A stretch of DNA of 64,000 nucleotides from the NCBI GenBank assembly GCA_030696045.1, contig JAUYNO010000021.1, positions 1 to 64,000 of the forward strand, read 5' to 3'. The notes under the pieces are model-generated. The model was not told where the DNA came from, searched no databases, and saw only the letters and a list, made by a program, of their open reading frames with translations. Made by a program: the position numbers and the translations under genes. This DNA is from Stagnimonas sp. Its GTDB lineage: Bacteria; Pseudomonadota; Gammaproteobacteria; Nevskiales; Nevskiaceae. Shown here in pieces: positions 31,729 through 39,502 of this stretch. Position 1 is the first letter of the stretch; each line of letters starts with the position of its first letter.

Positions 31729-32673
31729 ATGTCCCAGCGCAAGATTCTCGTCCTCATCGAGCACAGCTCGCCCAGCTCGGCGGCGGTGCGGCGCGCCATC
31801 GCCCTGGCGCGCTCGGGCCGTGCCAAGGTCAGCCTCTGCCTGTTCGTGCACCGGGCCAGCATTGACGCCATCGGCCATCTCAACGGCGCGATCGCCGAAC
31901 TGGCGCGCGAGAGCCTGCTGTCGGAAGCCCGGCTCTGGTTGCACCGGCAGCTGCAGCTGCTGAAGGACGCCGGCGTCGAGGCCAGCGCCGAGGCCCTGTG
32001 GCAGCGCCCGCAGCCGGCGCCGATGCTGGCCAAGGTCCGGCAGCTGCAGCCGGATCTGGTCATCAAGGACATCCAGCTGGAGACCCTGCCCCAGCGCCTG
32101 CTGCTGAACCCGCTGGACTGGCATCTGCTGCGCGACAGCGGCTGCGAGATCATGCTGGTCAACCCGGAGTCGGGGCCGCTGCCGCAGCGGGTGATCGCCG
32201 CCGTCGACCCGCTGGCGGCCGAGCACGTCGCCGGTCAGCTCAACGAGCGCATCGTCCAGGCCGCCCGCGACCTGGCCCGCCTGAGCGACTGCCCGCTGGA
32301 GCTGGTCCACGCCTTCGAGGGCATGGCGCCGCTGACCGCCGTCGACCCCCTGGGCCAGGGTGCCATCTACACCGAGCTCTACGAGCAGTCGCGGGAACTC
32401 AGCCGCCAGCGCTTCCACGACTTTGCCAACCGCCAGGGTCTGCCGGCCGAGTGCCTGCATCTGCTCCACGGAGCGCCCTGGATGGCGCTCGCCGACTACG
32501 CCGGTGAGCAGCCGGGCGATCTGCTGGTGCTGGGCAGCGTGCAGCACCACGGCCTGGGCCAGCGACTGCTCGGCAGTACCGCCGAACGCATCCTCGACAG
32601 CGCCCATTGCGATCTGCTGCTGGTCCGGCCCGGCGCCGATCTCACCACGGCCGGCGCCGGCAGCACGGCCTGA
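31729..32673 (+). CDS. Tandem universal stress protein (two Usp domains)
   Basis: A 314-aa cytoplasmic protein with two Usp folds: residues 1-145 (opening RKILVLIEHSSPSSAAVRRA) and 150-305 (RVIAAVDPLAAE). The second domain ends with the nucleotide-binding block LLVLGSVQHHGLGQRLLGST and SAHCDLLLVRP, matching G-x2-G-x9-G-(S/T). The first domain lacks this block. This UspE-like arrangement is common in FNR/Anr regulons for anaerobic survival, and a box lies upstream. It is 51 bp ahead of the desaturase gene. Confidence 0.9.
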   Translation: MSQRKILVLIEHSSPSSAAVRRAIALARSGRAKVSLCLFVHRASIDAIGHLNGAIAELARESLLSEARLWLHRQLQLLKDAGVEASAEALWQRPQPAPMLAKVRQLQPDLVIKDIQLETLPQRLLLNPLDWHLLRDSGCEIMLVNPESGPLPQRVIAAVDPLAAEHVAGQLNERIVQAARDLARLSDCPLELVHAFEGMAPLTAVDPLGQGAIYTELYEQSRELSRQRFHDFANRQGLPAECLHLLHGAPWMALADYAGEQPGDLLVLGSVQHHGLGQRLLGSTAERILDSAHCDLLLVRPGADLTTAGAGSTA

Positions 32674-32724
32674 CCCCACCGCGCGGCGACCACCCCGCTG
32701 CCATCTCTCCCGAAGGATTGCTCC

Positions 32725-33816
32725 ATGTTCTCGACCTCGGTGCCGCCCGCGCGGCTCGCCCTCCCGCATCGCAAGGAGATACGCCGCTGGCTGCAGCCGG
32801 TGTCGGCACGCGACACTCCGCGCGCACTGCGGCTGGTGGCCTTCGATTTCCTGCTGTTCGGGCTCGGCCTAGCCGCCCTGATGCTGCTGCGGGCGCCAAT
32901 GCTGAAGCTGCTGCTGGGCCTGTTGCTCGGCCTGGTCATCGCCCGCCTGTTCATTCTCGGGCACGACGCCTGCCACCAGAGCTTCACGCCGCACCGGCGG
33001 CTCAACCGCGCGCTCGGTCGCCTGCTGTTCCTGCCCTCGCTGACGCCCTACAGCCTCTGGGATGTTGGCCACAACGTGGTGCACCACGGCTATACCAACC
33101 TGCGTGGCTTCGACATGGTCTGGGAGCCGCTGACGCTGGCGGAGTACCAGGCCCTGCCGGCCTGGCGGCAACGGCTGGAGCGGATCTACCGCAGCGGCTG
33201 GGCGCCCTGGCTCTACTACCTGGTCGAGATCTGGTGGCGGCGCATGTACTTCCCCAGCCGCCGCACCATGCCGACCCCGCGCCCGGTATTCGTCTGGGAC
33301 AGCCTGCTGGTGAGCGGGTTCGCCGCGCTCTGGATCGGCCTACTGGCTCTCGGCGCCAGCGCCAGCGGGCAGTCCGTGACACTGAACCTGGTCACCGGCT
33401 TCGTGCTGCCCTGGCTGGTCTGGAATGCCCTGATCGGCTTCGTGGTCTACGTCCACCACACCCATCCCGCCATCGCCTGGTATGCCGACAAGGCCGAGTG
33501 GTCGGCGGCTGCGCCCTTCGTCACCACCACCGTGCACCTGCGGCTGCGGCTGGGCGGGCGGGAGTGGGGCGGCCTGCTGCACCACATCCTCCAGCACACC
33601 GCGCACCACGTCGACATGAGCCTGCCGCTGTACCGGCTGCAACAGGCGCAGCGGCTGCTGGAGCAGCGCCTGCCCGGCTATATCGTGGTGCAGGACTTTT
33701 CCTGGCGCTGGTATTTCGATACCGCGCGGCGCTGCCAGCTGTACGACTACCAGCGGCGCTGCTGGACCGATTTCTCCGGCCAGCCGACCGCGACGCCGGC
33801 ACCCGGGCCAGCCTGA
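32725..33816 (+). CDS. Membrane fatty acid desaturase
   Basis: A 363-aa integral membrane di-iron enzyme. The three His boxes are HDACH (near residue 75), HNVVHH (near 115) and HTAHH (near 293). Predicted helices lie around residues 35-75 and 190-245. It would introduce a double bond into acyl chains of phospholipids using O2 and an electron donor. Being an O2-dependent enzyme next to FNR-controlled genes is unusual; it may use low oxygen supplied under microaerobic conditions. RBS GAAGGA precedes the ATG. It converges on trxC with only 3 bp between stops. Confidence 0.9.
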   Translation: MFSTSVPPARLALPHRKEIRRWLQPVSARDTPRALRLVAFDFLLFGLGLAALMLLRAPMLKLLLGLLLGLVIARLFILGHDACHQSFTPHRRLNRALGRLLFLPSLTPYSLWDVGHNVVHHGYTNLRGFDMVWEPLTLAEYQALPAWRQRLERIYRSGWAPWLYYLVEIWWRRMYFPSRRTMPTPRPVFVWDSLLVSGFAALWIGLLALGASASGQSVTLNLVTGFVLPWLVWNALIGFVVYVHHTHPAIAWYADKAEWSAAAPFVTTTVHLRLRLGGREWGGLLHHILQHTAHHVDMSLPLYRLQQAQRLLEQRLPGYIVVQDFSWRWYFDTARRCQLYDYQRRCWTDFSGQPTATPAPGPA

Positions 33817-33819
33817 GCC

Positions 33820-34281
33820 CTAGCCCAAGCCGGCGCTGGCCTGGCGGACCCAGGCCAGCAGCTGCGAGGCCGGCAGCGCGCCGGCCTGGCGCGCCCGCTC
33901 CCGGCCGCCGTGGAACAGCACCAGGGTCGGAATGCTCTGGATGCCGTGGGCACTGGCCAGCTGCGGCTCGCTCTCGGTATCAACCTTGGCCAGCCGCAGC
34001 CGCGGTTCCAGCTGCGCCGCAGCCGCCTCGAAGGCCGGCGCCATCGCCCGGCAGGGCGCGCACCAGGGCGCCCAGAAATCGACCAACACCGGAATGCTGT
34101 CGCGGCCGATGTGGCGGGCGAAGCTCTGCTGGTTCAGCGCCACCGGCCGCCCCTCGAACAGCGGCCGGTGGCAGCGGCCGCAGGCGGGGCGGTCGTCCAG
34201 CCGGCCGCTCGCCAGGCGGTTGACCGCCTGGCAATGCGGGCAGACCAGCTGGCTGCTGCCGGGTTGATCCTGGAAGTTCAT
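33820..34281 (-). CDS. trxC: Thioredoxin 2 (TrxC-like)
   Basis: A 153-aa TrxC-type thioredoxin. The N-terminal zinc-binding region has CPHC and CGRC (residues 14-37). The thioredoxin fold carries the active site FWAPWCAPCRAMAP; the usual WCGPC is changed to WCAPC, which may shift its redox potential. The cis-Pro block is GIQSIPTLVLF. The start ATG at 34281 lies 54 bp from an FNR-type box shared with the divergent ccoN operon. TrxC is a cytosolic disulfide reductase, often linked to stress. Confidence 0.92.
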   Translation of the reverse strand: MNFQDQPGSSQLVCPHCQAVNRLASGRLDDRPACGRCHRPLFEGRPVALNQQSFARHIGRDSIPVLVDFWAPWCAPCRAMAPAFEAAAAQLEPRLRLAKVDTESEPQLASAHGIQSIPTLVLFHGGRERARQAGALPASQLLAWVRQASAGLG

Positions 34282-34334
34282 CGTCGTCGGTTCTCCTCGG
34301 GTCGGGATTGTCGGTGTCGGCCGCTGATCGGCGA

Positions 34335-34348
34335 TTGATCCAGATCAG
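34335..34348 (+). promoter_or_regulatory. FNR-type box of the ccoNOQP operon
   Basis: TTGAT-CCAG-ATCAG matches at 9 of 10. An AAGAAT -10-like hexamer at 34371-34376 lies about 32 bp downstream of its centre, the class II FNR spacing, and the ccoN ATG follows 47 bp later. It could also act on divergent trxC. Confidence 0.8.
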
Positions 34349-34422
34349 TGCCGCCGGTTCGACCGCCACCAAGAATGCCGCCGTCATCCCGCGTCGGGGC
34401 ACGACGCCTTCTGGAGGCACAC

Positions 34423-35880
34423 ATGAATTCTCCACCCGCAGCGGCTGCCGTTCCGTATCACGACACGGTGATCCGGCAGTTCATCATCATGACCGTGGTC
34501 TGGGGCATCGTCGGCATGACCGTCGGGGTCCTGCTCGCGGCCCAGCTGATCTGGCCGGAACTGAACTTCGATACCCCCTGGCTCACCTACAGCCGGTTGC
34601 GGCCGCTGCATACCAATGCGGTGATCTTCGCTTTCGGCGGCTGCGCCCTGTTCGGCACCAGCTACTGGGTGGCGCAGCGCACCTGCCGCACGCCCCTGTT
34701 CGCGCCCAAGCTCGCCGCCTTCACCTTCTGGGGCTGGCAGCTGGTGATCCTCGCCGCCGCCATCACCCTGCCGCTGGGCCTGACCCAGGGCAAGGAATAC
34801 GCCGAGCTGGAGTGGCCCATCGACCTCCTGATCGCGGTGGTCTGGGTGTCCTACGCGGTGGTGTTCTTCGGTACCCTGGTCAAGCGCACGGTCAGCCACA
34901 TCTACGTCGCCAACTGGTTCTACGGCGCCTTCATCATCACCGTCGCGGTGCTGCACATCGTCAACAGCGCCGCCATTCCCTACTCGCCGTTCCGCTCCTA
35001 CTCGGCCTACAGCGGCGCGGTGGATGCCATGGTGCAGTGGTGGTACGGCCACAACGCGGTGGGCTTCTTCCTCACCGCCGGCTTCCTGGGGATGATGGAT
35101 TACTTCGTGCCCAAGCAGGCCGGGCGGCCGATCTATTCCTACCGGCTGTCCATCGTCCACTTCTGGGCGCTCATCAGCATCTACATGTGGGCCGGCCCGC
35201 ACCACCTGATGTACACCGCGCTGCCGGACTGGGCGCAGTCGCTGGGCATGGTGTTCTCGCTGATCCTGCTGGCGCCCAGCTGGGGCGGCATGATCAACGG
35301 CGTCATGACCCTGTCGGGCGCCTGGCACAAGCTGCGCGACGACCCGATCCTGAAGTTCCTGATCGTCTCGCTGTCGTTCTACGGCATGTCGACCTTCGAA
35401 GGTCCGATGATGTCGATCAAGACCGTCAACGCGCTGTCCCACTACACCGACTGGACCATCGGCCACGTCCATTCCGGCGCGCTCGGCTGGGTGGCGATGA
35501 TCACCGTCGGCTCGGTCTACATGCTGATTCCCCGCCTGTTCAACAAGCCGAAGATGCACTCGGTGCCGGCGATCAATCTGCACTTCTGGCTCGCCACCAT
35601 CGGCACCGTGCTCTACATCACCGCGATGTGGATCGCCGGCGTCATGCAGGGCCTGATGTGGCGCGCGGTGTCGGATGACGGGACGCTGACCTACAGCTTC
35701 GTCGAGTCGCTCAAGGCCACCTATCCGTTCTACGCGTTGCGCCTGCTCGGCGGCCTGGTGTTCCTGTCCGGAATGCTGGTGATGGCTTGGAACGTCTGGA
35801 AGACCACGCAGCCGCTGCCGGGCACGCGGCCGGAGCGTGACGCCAACCCCCACGCCGCCCTGCCGGAGGCGCAGTCATGA
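34423..35880 (+). CDS. ccoN: cbb3-type cytochrome c oxidase subunit I
   Basis: A 485-aa, 12-helix heme-copper oxidase catalytic subunit (heme b, heme b3 and CuB). Family motifs include [19 protein letters not shown] with a heme b His, [18 protein letters not shown] with CuB/cross-linked ligands, [18 protein letters not shown], and [13 protein letters not shown] carrying the heme ligands. The ATG at 34423 has a GGAGG Shine-Dalgarno; the longer frame is not supported. It begins the operon ccoN-O-Q-P-(108-aa)-G-(61-aa)-I-S, with 4-nt overlaps through most of it. It is a high-affinity terminal oxidase for microaerobic respiration. Confidence 0.97.
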   Translation: MNSPPAAAAVPYHDTVIRQFIIMTVVWGIVGMTVGVLLAAQLIWPELNFDTPWLTYSRLRPLHTNAVIFAFGGCALFGTSYWVAQRTCRTPLFAPKLAAFTFWGWQLVILAAAITLPLGLTQGKEYAELEWPIDLLIAVVWVSYAVVFFGTLVKRTVSHIYVANWFYGAFIITVAVLHIVNSAAIPYSPFRSYSAYSGAVDAMVQWWYGHNAVGFFLTAGFLGMMDYFVPKQAGRPIYSYRLSIVHFWALISIYMWAGPHHLMYTALPDWAQSLGMVFSLILLAPSWGGMINGVMTLSGAWHKLRDDPILKFLIVSLSFYGMSTFEGPMMSIKTVNALSHYTDWTIGHVHSGALGWVAMITVGSVYMLIPRLFNKPKMHSVPAINLHFWLATIGTVLYITAMWIAGVMQGLMWRAVSDDGTLTYSFVESLKATYPFYALRLLGGLVFLSGMLVMAWNVWKTTQPLPGTRPERDANPHAALPEAQS

Positions 35881-36530
35881 AGCCGCTGCACGACAAGATC
35901 GAACGCAATATCGGCCTGATGGGCGTGCTGGTTGCGCTCGCCATCAGCTTCGGCGGCCTGGTCGAGATCCTGCCCTTGCTGAGCCAGACTGCCACCACCC
36001 AGCCCGAGCCCGGCATGAAGCCGCCGACGGCGCTGGCGGTGGCCGGCCGCGACGTCTTCATCCGCGAGGGTTGCTACAACTGCCACTCGCAGATGGTGCG
36101 CTCGCTGCACGAGGAAGTGATGCGCTACGGCCCGGCTTCCACCGCCGGCGAATCGGTCTGGGACCACCCCTTCCAGTGGGGCAGCAAGCGCACCGGCCCG
36201 GACCTGGCGCGGGTCGGCGGCCGCTACAGCGACGAATGGCACCAGATCCACCTGCGCAATCCGCGCGATGTGGTGCCGGAATCGAACATGCCCGGCTATC
36301 CCTGGCTCGCCGCCCAGCCGGTCGACGGCGCCGAGGTCAGCGCCATGATGCTGGCCCTGTCCCGGGTCGGCGTGCCGTTCAGCGAGCAGGACATCAGCGG
36401 CGCGCCCGCCGTCGTGCAGGGCCACAGCAAGATGGACGCGCTGATCGCCTACCTGCAGTCCCTCAAGCTGCCGAAGCCCGAGAGCACGCCCGCACGGGCG
36501 GTGCCGGTCGCGGCGGCGCCTTCCAACTAG
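35877..36530 (+). CDS. ccoO: cbb3-type cytochrome c oxidase subunit II (monoheme)
   Basis: A 217-aa membrane-anchored monoheme cytochrome. One TM helix (about 13-35) and the heme site CYNCH at residues 66-70, with the conserved [20 protein letters not shown] block and the [20 protein letters not shown] segment including the distal Met region. The C-terminus is Ala/Pro rich. The start overlaps ccoN by ATGA. It passes electrons from CcoP to CcoN. Confidence 0.97.
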   Translation: MKPLHDKIERNIGLMGVLVALAISFGGLVEILPLLSQTATTQPEPGMKPPTALAVAGRDVFIREGCYNCHSQMVRSLHEEVMRYGPASTAGESVWDHPFQWGSKRTGPDLARVGGRYSDEWHQIHLRNPRDVVPESNMPGYPWLAAQPVDGAEVSAMMLALSRVGVPFSEQDISGAPAVVQGHSKMDALIAYLQSLKLPKPESTPARAVPVAAAPSN

Positions 36531-36541
36531 GGAGCCAACTC

Positions 36542-36727
36542 ATGATTAGCGGAATCATCACCGGCCTGTTGCTGGCCGCCTTCTTCGCCATCACCTACTG
36601 GGCATATTCCTCGCGCAACAGCGCGCGCTGGCAGCAGGCCGCGCAGCTGCCCTTGCAGGACGAGGCTGAACTGCCCTGCTGCAGTGGCAAGCCCGATGCT
36701 AAGCGCGCCTCAGGAGTTCGGTCATGA
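36542..36727 (+). CDS. ccoQ: cbb3-type oxidase subunit CcoQ
   Basis: A 61-aa protein with one TM helix (residues 4-22) followed by a polar tail containing YSSRNSARWQQAAQLPLQD, matching CcoQ (FixQ). Two adjacent Cys near the end (CCSGKP) are unusual. CcoQ stabilises the oxidase complex. It overlaps the ccoP start by 4 bases, and AGGGAG precedes its ATG. Confidence 0.9.
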   Translation: MISGIITGLLLAAFFAITYWAYSSRNSARWQQAAQLPLQDEAELPCCSGKPDAKRASGVRS

Positions 36728-37608
36728 GCACTTTCTGGCATTGGTTCATCGCCGCCATCGCGGTCGGCTCCATCATCGGCTGCCTGGTGCTGCTGTTCGG
36801 CAATGCCCGGGGCACGCCGGGCGAGGGCACCACCGGCCATGTCTGGGACGACGACCTGCGCGAGTACAACAACCCGCTGCCGCGCTGGTGGCTGAACCTG
36901 TTCATCCTCACCATCGTCTTCGGGGTCGGCTACCTGATCTATTACCCGGGCCTGGGTGGCTTCACCGGCAGCAGCGGCTGGACCCAGAAGAAACAGCTGG
37001 AGCAGCGCATGGCCGAGGTCCAGGCCAAGCGCCAGGCGGTCTACGCCCGGCTCGGCGATCGCGATATCGCTGCCCTGGCGCAGGACCCGGCGGTGCGCTC
37101 GCTGGGCCGCGAGGTGTTCCTGGGCAACTGCGCCGGCTGCCATGGCGCCGACGCCCAGGGCGCGCGCGGCTTTCCCAACCTGGCCGACCGCGACTGGATT
37201 TACGGCGGCACGCCGGAGGCCATCCTCGCCTCCATCACCCAGGGCCGCCAGGGCCAGATGCCACCGTTCAGCGCGGCGCTCGACGCCAAGGCCGCCGACG
37301 AGCTGATCGACACCGTCCAGCACTGGGCCGACCCCGCCTTCAACCCGGCGCGCCGCGCGACGGCGATGCAGCAGTTCGCGCTCACCTGCGCCGCCTGCCA
37401 CGGCGCCGACGGCCGGGGCAATGCCCTGATCGGCGCGCCCAACCTGACCGACAAGGTCTGGCTGCACGGCGGCTCCCGCGAGGCGATCCGCGAGACCGTC
37501 CTGTTCGGCCGTCGCAGCAACATGCCGGCGCACAAGGACATCCTCTCGGCCGACGACATCCGGGTGGTCGCCGGCTACGTCTACGGGCTGGCACCGCCGG
37601 CGCCATGA
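36724..37608 (+). CDS. ccoP: cbb3-type cytochrome c oxidase subunit III (diheme)
   Basis: A 294-aa protein with two N-terminal TM helices (residues 8-28 and 58-76), the GHVWDDDLREYNNPLPRWW signature between them, and two cytochrome c domains with CAGCH (near 135) and CAACH (near 222). Axial Met residues are in GQMPPF and SNMPAH. It is the electron-entry subunit of the cbb3 oxidase. The 108-aa gene downstream overlaps it by 4 bases. Confidence 0.96.
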   Translation: MSTFWHWFIAAIAVGSIIGCLVLLFGNARGTPGEGTTGHVWDDDLREYNNPLPRWWLNLFILTIVFGVGYLIYYPGLGGFTGSSGWTQKKQLEQRMAEVQAKRQAVYARLGDRDIAALAQDPAVRSLGREVFLGNCAGCHGADAQGARGFPNLADRDWIYGGTPEAILASITQGRQGQMPPFSAALDAKAADELIDTVQHWADPAFNPARRATAMQQFALTCAACHGADGRGNALIGAPNLTDKVWLHGGSREAIRETVLFGRRSNMPAHKDILSADDIRVVAGYVYGLAPPAP

Positions 37609-37931
37609 ACGAGTCGCCGACCCCCGCCGAAACCGAGGCCTGGCTGCGCCGGGCCTCGGACAAGGGCCTGGGCTCGCGGCGCGCCTTGCGGCTGCTCGCC
37701 ATCGCCATCTGGGCCAGTTTTCTTGGAGCCATCCCCATGCTGCTGACCTGGTTGCTGCTGTTGCCGGAGGACACCGCCGTCCACCTCGGTGTCGGCGAGC
37801 TGTCGTTCGGATTCTTCATGTGCTGGCTGGCGGCCATGGTGCCGACCGCCATCGCCCTGCTGCTGAGCCAGCGCGGCGTGCCACGGGTACCACGCGCGGT
37901 TCCGGAACCCGGCCATGAACAGCAAAGCTGA
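37605..37931 (+). CDS. Small two-helix membrane protein in the cco operon
   Basis: A 108-aa protein with two TM helices (about residues 28-52 and 64-88) and a basic C-terminus. ATGA overlap with ccoP and a 17-bp overlap with ccoG place it firmly in the operon. It is not CcoQ, CcoS or CcoH, and no family is recognised. The position between the structural and assembly genes suggests an auxiliary assembly or stability role; this is inference. Confidence 0.75.
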   Translation: MNESPTPAETEAWLRRASDKGLGSRRALRLLAIAIWASFLGAIPMLLTWLLLLPEDTAVHLGVGELSFGFFMCWLAAMVPTAIALLLSQRGVPRVPRAVPEPGHEQQS

Positions 37932-39324
37932 GCCGCCGGTGGAGCAGCCGATCCTGCTCTACCAGGCCGCGGCCAAGATCTATCCCAAGCAGGCGCGCGG
38001 CCGCTACGCGCGGCTGCGGGTGCTGGCGATGCTGTTGCTGCTGGGCTTCTACTACCTGGCGCCCTGGATCGAGATCGGCGGCAGTCCGCTGGTCTGGTTC
38101 GACCTGCCGCACCGACGCTTCCACCTGTTCACCCTGACCCTGACCCCGCAGGACCTGATCTACCTGACCTGGCTGCTGCTGATCGCGGCCCTGACCCTGT
38201 TCTTCTTCACCACCCTGGGTGGCCGCCTGTGGTGCGGCTATGCCTGTCCGCAGACGGTGTGGACTGAGGCCTTCCTGTGGATGGAGCGGATCACCGAGGG
38301 CGACCGCCACGCCCGCATCAAGCTGGACCAGGCGCCCTGGAGCGCGCGCAAGCTGCTGCGCAAGGGCAGCAAGCATCTGCTCTGGGCCGGCTTCGGCCTG
38401 TACACCGGCCTGACCTTCGTCGCCTACTTCGTGCCGGCGCGCGAGCTGTTTCCAGCGGCGCTGACCCTGCAGCTCGCCGGCTGGCCGCTGTTCTGGAGCC
38501 TGTTCTACGGCTTCGCCACCTGGGGCAATGCCGGCTTCATGCGCGAGCAGGTCTGCAAGTACATGTGCCCCTATGCCCGCTTCCAGAGCGCGATGTTCGA
38601 CAAGGACACCCTTATTATTTCCTACGACCAGCCGCGCGGTGAGCCGCGCAAGTCGCTGGCGAAGAAGCAGGGCGTCGCCGCCGGCAGCTGCATCGACTGC
38701 TCCCTGTGCGTGCAGGTCTGCCCGACCGGCATCGACATCCGCAAGGGCCTGCAATACGACTGCATCGCCTGTGCCGCCTGTGTCGATGCCTGCGATGCGG
38801 TGATGGACTCGGTGCAGCAGCCGCGCGGCCTGATCCGCTACACCAGCGCCCATGCCGAGGCCGGCCAGCGGTTCCGCCTGCTGCGGCCGCGCGTGATCGG
38901 CTATGGCCTGATCTGGCTTGCGCTCTGCATCGGTTTCGTGGTGGCGCTGAGCCTGCGCACGCCGCTGCAATTCGACGTGATCCGTGATCGCCACTCGCTG
39001 TACCGCGAGGTCGACGAGGGCGTCTACGAGAACCTCTACGCGCTCAAGTTCGCCAACGAGGACAGCCAGCCGCACCGCTTCCGGCTCAGTGTTGCCGCCA
39101 CCGACGGCCAGCGCTACCGGGTCGAGCCTGACAGTCTGCTGCTGGCTGCCGGCGAGGCCGGTGCGCTCACGGTCAGCGTCCGCAACCTGGCTGCCGAGGA
39201 CGGCGACGAGGAAAATGCGATGCGCGGCATCCACAGCCTGAACCTGGTGCTGCAGGCCGAGGACGCGCCCGGGCTGCGCCGCGAGCGGGTCGCCAGCTTC
39301 ATCGCCGGCGCCGGCCATGACTGA
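37915..39324 (+). CDS. ccoG: Cytochrome c oxidase accessory protein CcoG (FixG/RdxA)
   Basis: A 469-aa membrane iron-sulfur protein. Predicted helices lie in the first 210 residues; the motif GRLWCGYACPQTVWTE (near 102-117) is typical. Two ferredoxin-like clusters use CIDCSLCVQVCP (near 260) and CIACAACVDACD (near 282). A C-terminal Ig-like (FixG C-terminal) domain follows. It reduces Cu(II) to Cu(I) for cbb3 maturation. It overlaps the following small gene by 8 bases. Confidence 0.95.
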   Translation: MNSKAEPPVEQPILLYQAAAKIYPKQARGRYARLRVLAMLLLLGFYYLAPWIEIGGSPLVWFDLPHRRFHLFTLTLTPQDLIYLTWLLLIAALTLFFFTTLGGRLWCGYACPQTVWTEAFLWMERITEGDRHARIKLDQAPWSARKLLRKGSKHLLWAGFGLYTGLTFVAYFVPARELFPAALTLQLAGWPLFWSLFYGFATWGNAGFMREQVCKYMCPYARFQSAMFDKDTLIISYDQPRGEPRKSLAKKQGVAAGSCIDCSLCVQVCPTGIDIRKGLQYDCIACAACVDACDAVMDSVQQPRGLIRYTSAHAEAGQRFRLLRPRVIGYGLIWLALCIGFVVALSLRTPLQFDVIRDRHSLYREVDEGVYENLYALKFANEDSQPHRFRLSVAATDGQRYRVEPDSLLLAAGEAGALTVSVRNLAAEDGDEENAMRGIHSLNLVLQAEDAPGLRRERVASFIAGAGHD

Positions 39325-39502
39325 GCCGGAGTCCACCCAGCCGCGCGCGGCCAGGCGCCAGCGCTCGCCGCTGCTGGACCTGCTGCTGGTGTTCGGCCTG
39401 CCGCTGGCGGTGCTGGTGGCGGGCGCCTACACCATCGTCGCCGCCGTCGAGCAGGGCTTCACGCCCATCGCCGACACCCCGGTCGCGCCCAAGGGCCATT
39501 GA
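39317..39502 (+). CDS. Very short CcoH-like membrane protein
   Basis: A 61-aa protein consisting of a basic N-terminus, one TM helix (LLDLLLVFGLPLAVLVAGAYTIVAA, trimmed here) and a 17-residue tail. It occupies exactly the ccoH/fixH position between ccoG and ccoI, with overlaps on both sides. FixH proteins are normally about 150 aa with a periplasmic beta domain that is absent here. So it is either a minimal CcoH anchor or an unrelated small protein. The overlap with ccoI is the TGATG type. Confidence 0.65.
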   Translation: MTEPESTQPRAARRQRSPLLDLLLVFGLPLAVLVAGAYTIVAAVEQGFTPIADTPVAPKGH

